From: Enoplolaimus lenunculus
Taxonomy: Eukaryota > Nematoda > Enoplea > Enoplida > Thoracostomopsidae
Length of the DNA: 64,000 nucleotides
Reading direction: 5' to 3'
Assembly (NCBI GenBank): GCA_030248215.1
Contig: JASANG010004029.1
Coordinates: 1-64,000, forward strand
This document shows positions 60,290 to 64,000 of this stretch, in pieces. The position numbers and the translations under genes were made by a program. The stretch's first letter is position 1. Each line of letters opens with the position of its first letter. Under the pieces are notes generated by a model that ran no database searches, was not told the DNA's origin, and worked only from the letters and a program-made list of their open reading frames with translations.

Positions 60290-60870
60290 TTGCGGATTTT
60301 ATCACAGGGATAGTGGGATTTTGTGAAATTGCGATACTTATAAAAGGCGGGAAACTTTGATTTTGGGAAATTCGGATATACCAGGGAAATTGGGGATTTG
60401 GGAAATTGGAAATTTGGGAAATTGGGAGTCTACCGAGAAATTGCGATTTAGGGTGTAACATTTTTCGCTCGGGATTTTGGGAAATTGCGATATTACCATG
60501 GAAATTGGGATTTTTTGAAATTCTGCGATTACCATGGGAAATCGGGATTTTGGGAATTTTCGAGTCTACCGGGAAATTGCTATTTTGCACGCAATGTTTT
60601 TCGCTCTGAATTTTAGGAGATTGAGATTTTGGGACATTGGAATATTGCAAGTGAAACTAGGAGTTGGGAAATTCGGATACTAAAATTGGGATTTTTGGAT
60701 TTTAAGAAATTGGAATTCTGGGAAAGTAGAATTTTACCCGCGAAATTTGGATTTTGGGAAATTGGGATATTAACCGGGAAAGTAGGATTGTCGGAAGTTC
60801 AGATATTACCCGGAAATTTGCAATTATTGCAGATTGCGCAATCACGTGACAAATTGTGATATTGGGAACA
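60290..60870. repeat. Degenerate minisatellite, GGGAAATTGGGATTTT unit
   Basis: About 25 irregular units of 16-24 bp such as TTTTGGGAAATTG and GGATTTTGGGAAATT. Higher-order blocks begin TTTTTCGCTC. Frames on both strands are long and repetitive as a result (for example NFPNPQFP-like) and are not genes. Confidence 0.85.
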
Positions 60871-61097
60871 CTATAAAAGGTAATTTTCTAAGATAAAAAT
60901 CTTCCCTCTACCACATAGAAAATTATATAATTAGGTTGTATGAGGCCCCTGAACCCTCCGCAGTTTTAAGGGTCTTTAAGCAAAATGGGGACCATTGCCC
61001 CACTCGCCCCCCGCACTAAGCGGTTTTCATACCAATGATGCAAAACACGGTCTAAAAATTTTTGTTCAAATGGTTAATTGCTTAGTGTTGGCTTTTG

Positions 61098-61308
61098 CAC
61101 TGCAAAAAATGGGGAGTCAAATTGACTCCCTCTGAAATAGGTTCTACGGGACTACACAAACTGAGTCAAATTTGACTCCGCCAGAGTCAAGTGTGCGGCT
61201 AAATGAGTCGAATTTGACTCTGGCGGAGTGTAATTTGACTCAATTTGTGTAGTCCCGTAGAGCCTATATTTCGTAGGGAGTCAATTTGACTCACCATTTT
61301 TTGCAGTG
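61098..61308. mobile_element. CACTGCAAAAAATGG-family MITE, near-perfect palindrome
   Basis: Arms CACTGCAAAAAATGGGGAGT and complement, with ACTACACAAACTGAGTCAAA matched by its inverse. 211 bp. Confidence 0.88.
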
Positions 61309-61870
61309 TGGGATTGATGGACCAGCTGAGAACGCAACGAAAGAAAATGATTTTATGTTGGTGACTTTCTCTTGCGCATTGGTAACAAAAACGTACCAGT
61401 TTGGCTAGGGATGGCGGAGCCCCCTGGCTCCGGTCTGTCTATGAACCTGACAAATCTACGCACAAACCTATGACTATACTAGCTTAAAAGCTCAAGCATA
61501 AGCCAGAACGTCACCCTAAACATTAACCATTGAATAGCATATTGACCTAGTAGAATTTGTCATCGTTTTCAAGAGTACAGCAACAGAGCAAGTCACATGC
61601 GAAAAATATGTGCTGAATTTTGAGCCTCACAATTCACTGGTTCGAAAGTTGCAAGACCTGTGTAACCCCCTGGCGATACGTGCTACATTACTCTGAGAAT
61701 ACTATTCCTGAAATTACAAAACAATACTTTTACTTTGTTGATTCACCACCGCTTCCTGCTCTGTTTTAGTACATTCAAAACGTAATTTCAGCTATTTTTT
61801 TAGTTTCATTTTTATTAACCAGATGATCAGATAAATATAACTTTTGTGAAACATTTACAGACATTGTGCT

Positions 61871-62111
61871 GATCTGAAATCGAACCTTCATAGTCGACAA
61901 GTCCCGTCGTCTTGGAATTAGCCACGAAATCCACTGGACAATTTGTGAAGCTTTTTTTCATACTGTAAACGTTTATAAAACATCTACAAAGTACCAAAAT
62001 CAGACGTATCAATCATAATCTTGCGCGATGATGCAATGTGTGATCAGCTGGGATCGATCCGATGCGACCGGCTAAAACCGCCAACATGGAATTAGCTACA
62101 AAATCCACTGA
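61871..62111 (-). repeat. Two tandem tRNA-derived repeats upstream of the innexin exon
   Basis: Minus strand. 61871-61937 and 62043-62111 both contain CAGTGGATTTxGTxGCTAATTC (A-box side) and a B-box-like GGTTCGATTTC or GGATCGATCCC, spaced about 172 bp. They are diverged copies of one tRNA-derived repeat, ending about 70 bp before the innexin start. Confidence 0.6.
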
Positions 62112-62178
62112 ACGATCAACGCAAACGTTTTGAATGCACTTAAACGAGTATTGACGTGCCCTTTGAAACAAACCAATC

Positions 62179-62445
62179 ATGGATATGCTCGCAGGGTTGC
62201 TTGAAAGCATTGCACCGAGGCGAGACGGCGATATTGCTGACTATTTGAATTACTGCGTTACAACTGCACTAATTACAGTGTTTGCGTTGTTTATTTTCGG
62301 CTGGGAATTTTGTGGTACAACTATTGAATGCTGGTTTCCGGCATATTTTTCGTCATGGTGGACTCAATACGGTCAAGATTACTGTTATGTTATGAACACG
62401 TATTTTATACCGCTAGCGATGGGACCAAGGGATAACTTGCTTGAT
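62179..62445 (+). CDS. Innexin gap-junction protein, first exon
   Basis: Eighty-nine residues from ATG at 62179 to a GTGAGT donor at 62446, ending in phase 0. The sequence has the innexin N-terminus (RRDGDIADYLNYCVTTALI), TM1 (about residues 26-42), and the first extracellular loop with TTIECWFPAYFSSWW and QYGQDYCYVMNTYFIP. The two loop cysteines, C51 and C69, match the family pattern GxPIxCWxPA...ENYCxxxNTYF. Innexins form hexameric or octameric hemichannels and gap junctions between invertebrate cells. A YYQWVPF-type second exon was not found before 64000, so intron 1 is at least 1.5 kb. It contains a foldback and a TTAGGC-type element. Two tRNA-like repeats lie directly upstream of the start. 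Paralogue identity cannot be set from this exon. Confidence 0.88.
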
Positions 62446-62509
62446 GTGAGTATAGTACCGCGGTATAGCCATAATTGTGAAAAATGGATACACACGTTGT
62501 TTAAAAAAG

Positions 62510-62997
62510 GGCCAATGTTATGCGCCGTTCACAATAATTTTGTCAACGATGCCACAAAATATGCTATAGCCCAGGGTTATCACGAGGTCAATTTCAAAAC
62601 GAGCACGTTTTAGCCCTGGGCTATAAGAGAGTTCTCTTATAGACTAGGGCTATCAGGTGTCAGCGCCTTCCTCCAAACTCGTGATAGCCCTGGCCTATCA
62701 CAAAATTTCACCTTGTATATATCTATATTCGTAACACACATACGTTTATGTGTGTTATGAAACATGATACCAACAAACTATGACCTCGTGATAGCCTTGG
62801 GCTACGGCATATTTTGTGGCACCGTAGACAAAATTATTGTGAACGGCGCATTCCTGAGCCTAAGCCTACACCTAAGCGTAACAATGATCATATTCCTATT
62901 CTTAAGCCTAAGCCAAGCAAAAAATTAGTCTAAAGCTTAAGCTTACTCTTTTCTAGTTGGGCAGAAAAACGTTGCGACCCTGATCTGTACATGGGCC
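62510..62997. mobile_element. TTAGGC-type MITE containing a foldback, innexin intron 1
   Basis: GGCCAATGTTA at the left, CCTAAG hexamers at 62855-62920 and TGATCTGTACATGGGCC at the right. Between them lies the foldback 62520-62851. Flanking duplication is weak (TAAAAAAG / CAAAAATT). Confidence 0.6.
62520..62851. repeat. Foldback with TAGCCCTGGGCTA hairpins
   Basis: 71-bp inverted arms (62520-62590 and 62781-62851; ATGCGCCGTTCACAATAATT and complement). Inner palindromes TAGCCCTGGGCTATAAGAG / CTCTTATAGACTAGGGCTA lie at 62612-62651, and a CACACATACGTTTATGTGTG hairpin near 62740. Confidence 0.85.
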
Positions 62998-62999
62998 CA

Positions 63000-64000
63000 A
63001 AAATTGAACCGAACGGTTGTCGAAACATTTGGCCTCAATTATTCCAGAGCCGAGGGGCGATATTTTGAAATGGCCCGAGACAGACGTTTATGAACTGTAC
63101 GAACAAAACAATGCGACGGTCAGTTGTGAACCCGGAAATTTCCGGCGACAGGGAACGTGAATGTAAAGTTTTTGAAAATGCGGTTTTAGAAGAGATGTAG
63201 AGAAATCTGTGAAATTGCGGTACCGAAGGCTTTCTTAAGCATTTGTACCAATTTTTCATTCAAACTTATCTGGTGACGTTCCCCGTTTTCACAAGCTTTG
63301 TTTGCTGAATACGCTTCTGCTGATAATTTGAGTATGTATACACGTGACATTGGTTGGGTTTTCTAAACCCGACTAAAGTACAACTTAGCAGTTAAGTTTG
63401 TTCTAAATAATAACTGTATTACTTAACCATTTTGTCGTTTTCAATGCAGCACTTAAAAACAAGTAAATGCTTCAGTCGTTGACTACATTTGATTATTACA
63501 AATTCACCGTTCAAGCGTACTAACTTTGGTCTAATTGTACACTCATGGTGCTTTTTTAATATAAAGCAAAACTATTACTTTTTTGTTATACCAATGGCTA
63601 ACATTTGGTGTTTGTTTTTGCTTGAAAATTTAAGTATTAACTTAAGCCAGCGACTTAAGTAATTATACTTAAACTCAAGTAAATGCATAAGTAAGATTTC
63701 AGGAGTCTAATCATGTACATACATAAGTATATAATATTTCAGAAACCTAACCACGTAAATACATAAGTAAGATTTCAGAAACCTAGCCATTAGCTTTTAA
63801 CATGGCTCTTTGGGTCGCGGTTTTCGCATTCGGCGGAAATTGGTCAATTTTGGAATATCAAAAATTAGCTAAAATCTCGCTTTAAAACTGAACAGCTTTC
63901 GATGACAAAAAATCATGTATCCTCCGCCCGCCGAAAAATCCTGAATCCGCCCACTGTTAATCAAAAATGTAATATTTGTTAATTTTAGACTGCCGAAAAA
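63000..64000. other. Right edge, innexin intron
   Basis: No innexin exon found. 63680-63790 holds about three units of ACATAAGTAAGATTTCAG. CCTGAATCCGCCCACTG near 63945 is a stray end of the CAGTGGCGGATCCA family. Confidence 0.5.

Noticed and set aside
60261-60859. Frames rich in Asn/Phe/Pro or Gly/Leu over the 60.3-60.9 kb region
   Set aside because: They follow the GGGAAATTGGGATTTT minisatellite and have no codon structure or homology signal.

Overview
The window looks like a repeat-laden, AT-rich stretch of an animal genome, most likely a nematode. The evidence is an innexin exon, a PAN-domain extracellular protein, good splice acceptors of the TTTTCAG/TTTACAG type, compact coding exons, and many TTAGGC-type repeats (the nematode telomere unit), although here these sit inside transposons. 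A large, transposon-rich genome such as that of a mermithid or other Dorylaimia would fit, but that placement is inference and weak.

Five host loci can be supported. (1) 846-5169, minus: the 5' part of a cyclic-nucleotide-gated (CNG) cation channel gene. Exons at 3662-4125, 2326-2599 and 846-1035 join in phase and cover the end of the cytoplasmic N-terminus, S1-S3 and S4-S5. The pore and cNMP-binding domain lie off the left edge. (2) 28627-31183, plus: a secreted protein with a signal peptide and a long basic low-complexity region, joined in phase across a 344-bp intron to a PAN/apple-domain exon. (3) 37224-39968, minus: an intronless peptide-type class A GPCR whose cytoplasmic tail carries a run of about 145 glutamines. 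(4) 56712-56852, minus: a 46-residue single-span membrane microprotein, or a terminal exon. (5) 62179-62445, plus: the first exon of an innexin gap-junction gene that leaves the right edge. These products suggest sensory and neural signalling and cuticle or matrix functions, but the loci are not an operon and nothing shows joint regulation.

Most of the rest is non-autonomous DNA transposons in layers. The commonest is a family of about 150-250 bp elements with GGCCCATG...CATGGGCC ends, 8-bp target duplications (hAT-like) and interiors made of TTAGGC-like hexamers; about 30 copies or fragments occur here. Other families have ends beginning CAGGGTGT/CAGGGTGC, CAGTGGCGGATCCA, CAGAGGTGTA (about 800 bp), GATGGGCACCGGATATCC, GTACTGTAGTGACCC, CACTGCAAAAAATGG, CACTGTAAATTTCAG and CCCGTAGCCAGCTC. 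There is also a TTAA-flanked (piggyBac-like) element carrying a tRNA-like core. Several are nested with readable target duplications. tRNA-like sequences, two strong foldbacks, satellites with 142-bp and 175-bp periods, minisatellites and microsatellites fill other parts. I saw no LTR retroelement, provirus or Polinton, and no LINE coding region.

The introns of the CNG and innexin genes are themselves filled with these elements, so transposon insertion is a main cause of gene expansion here.
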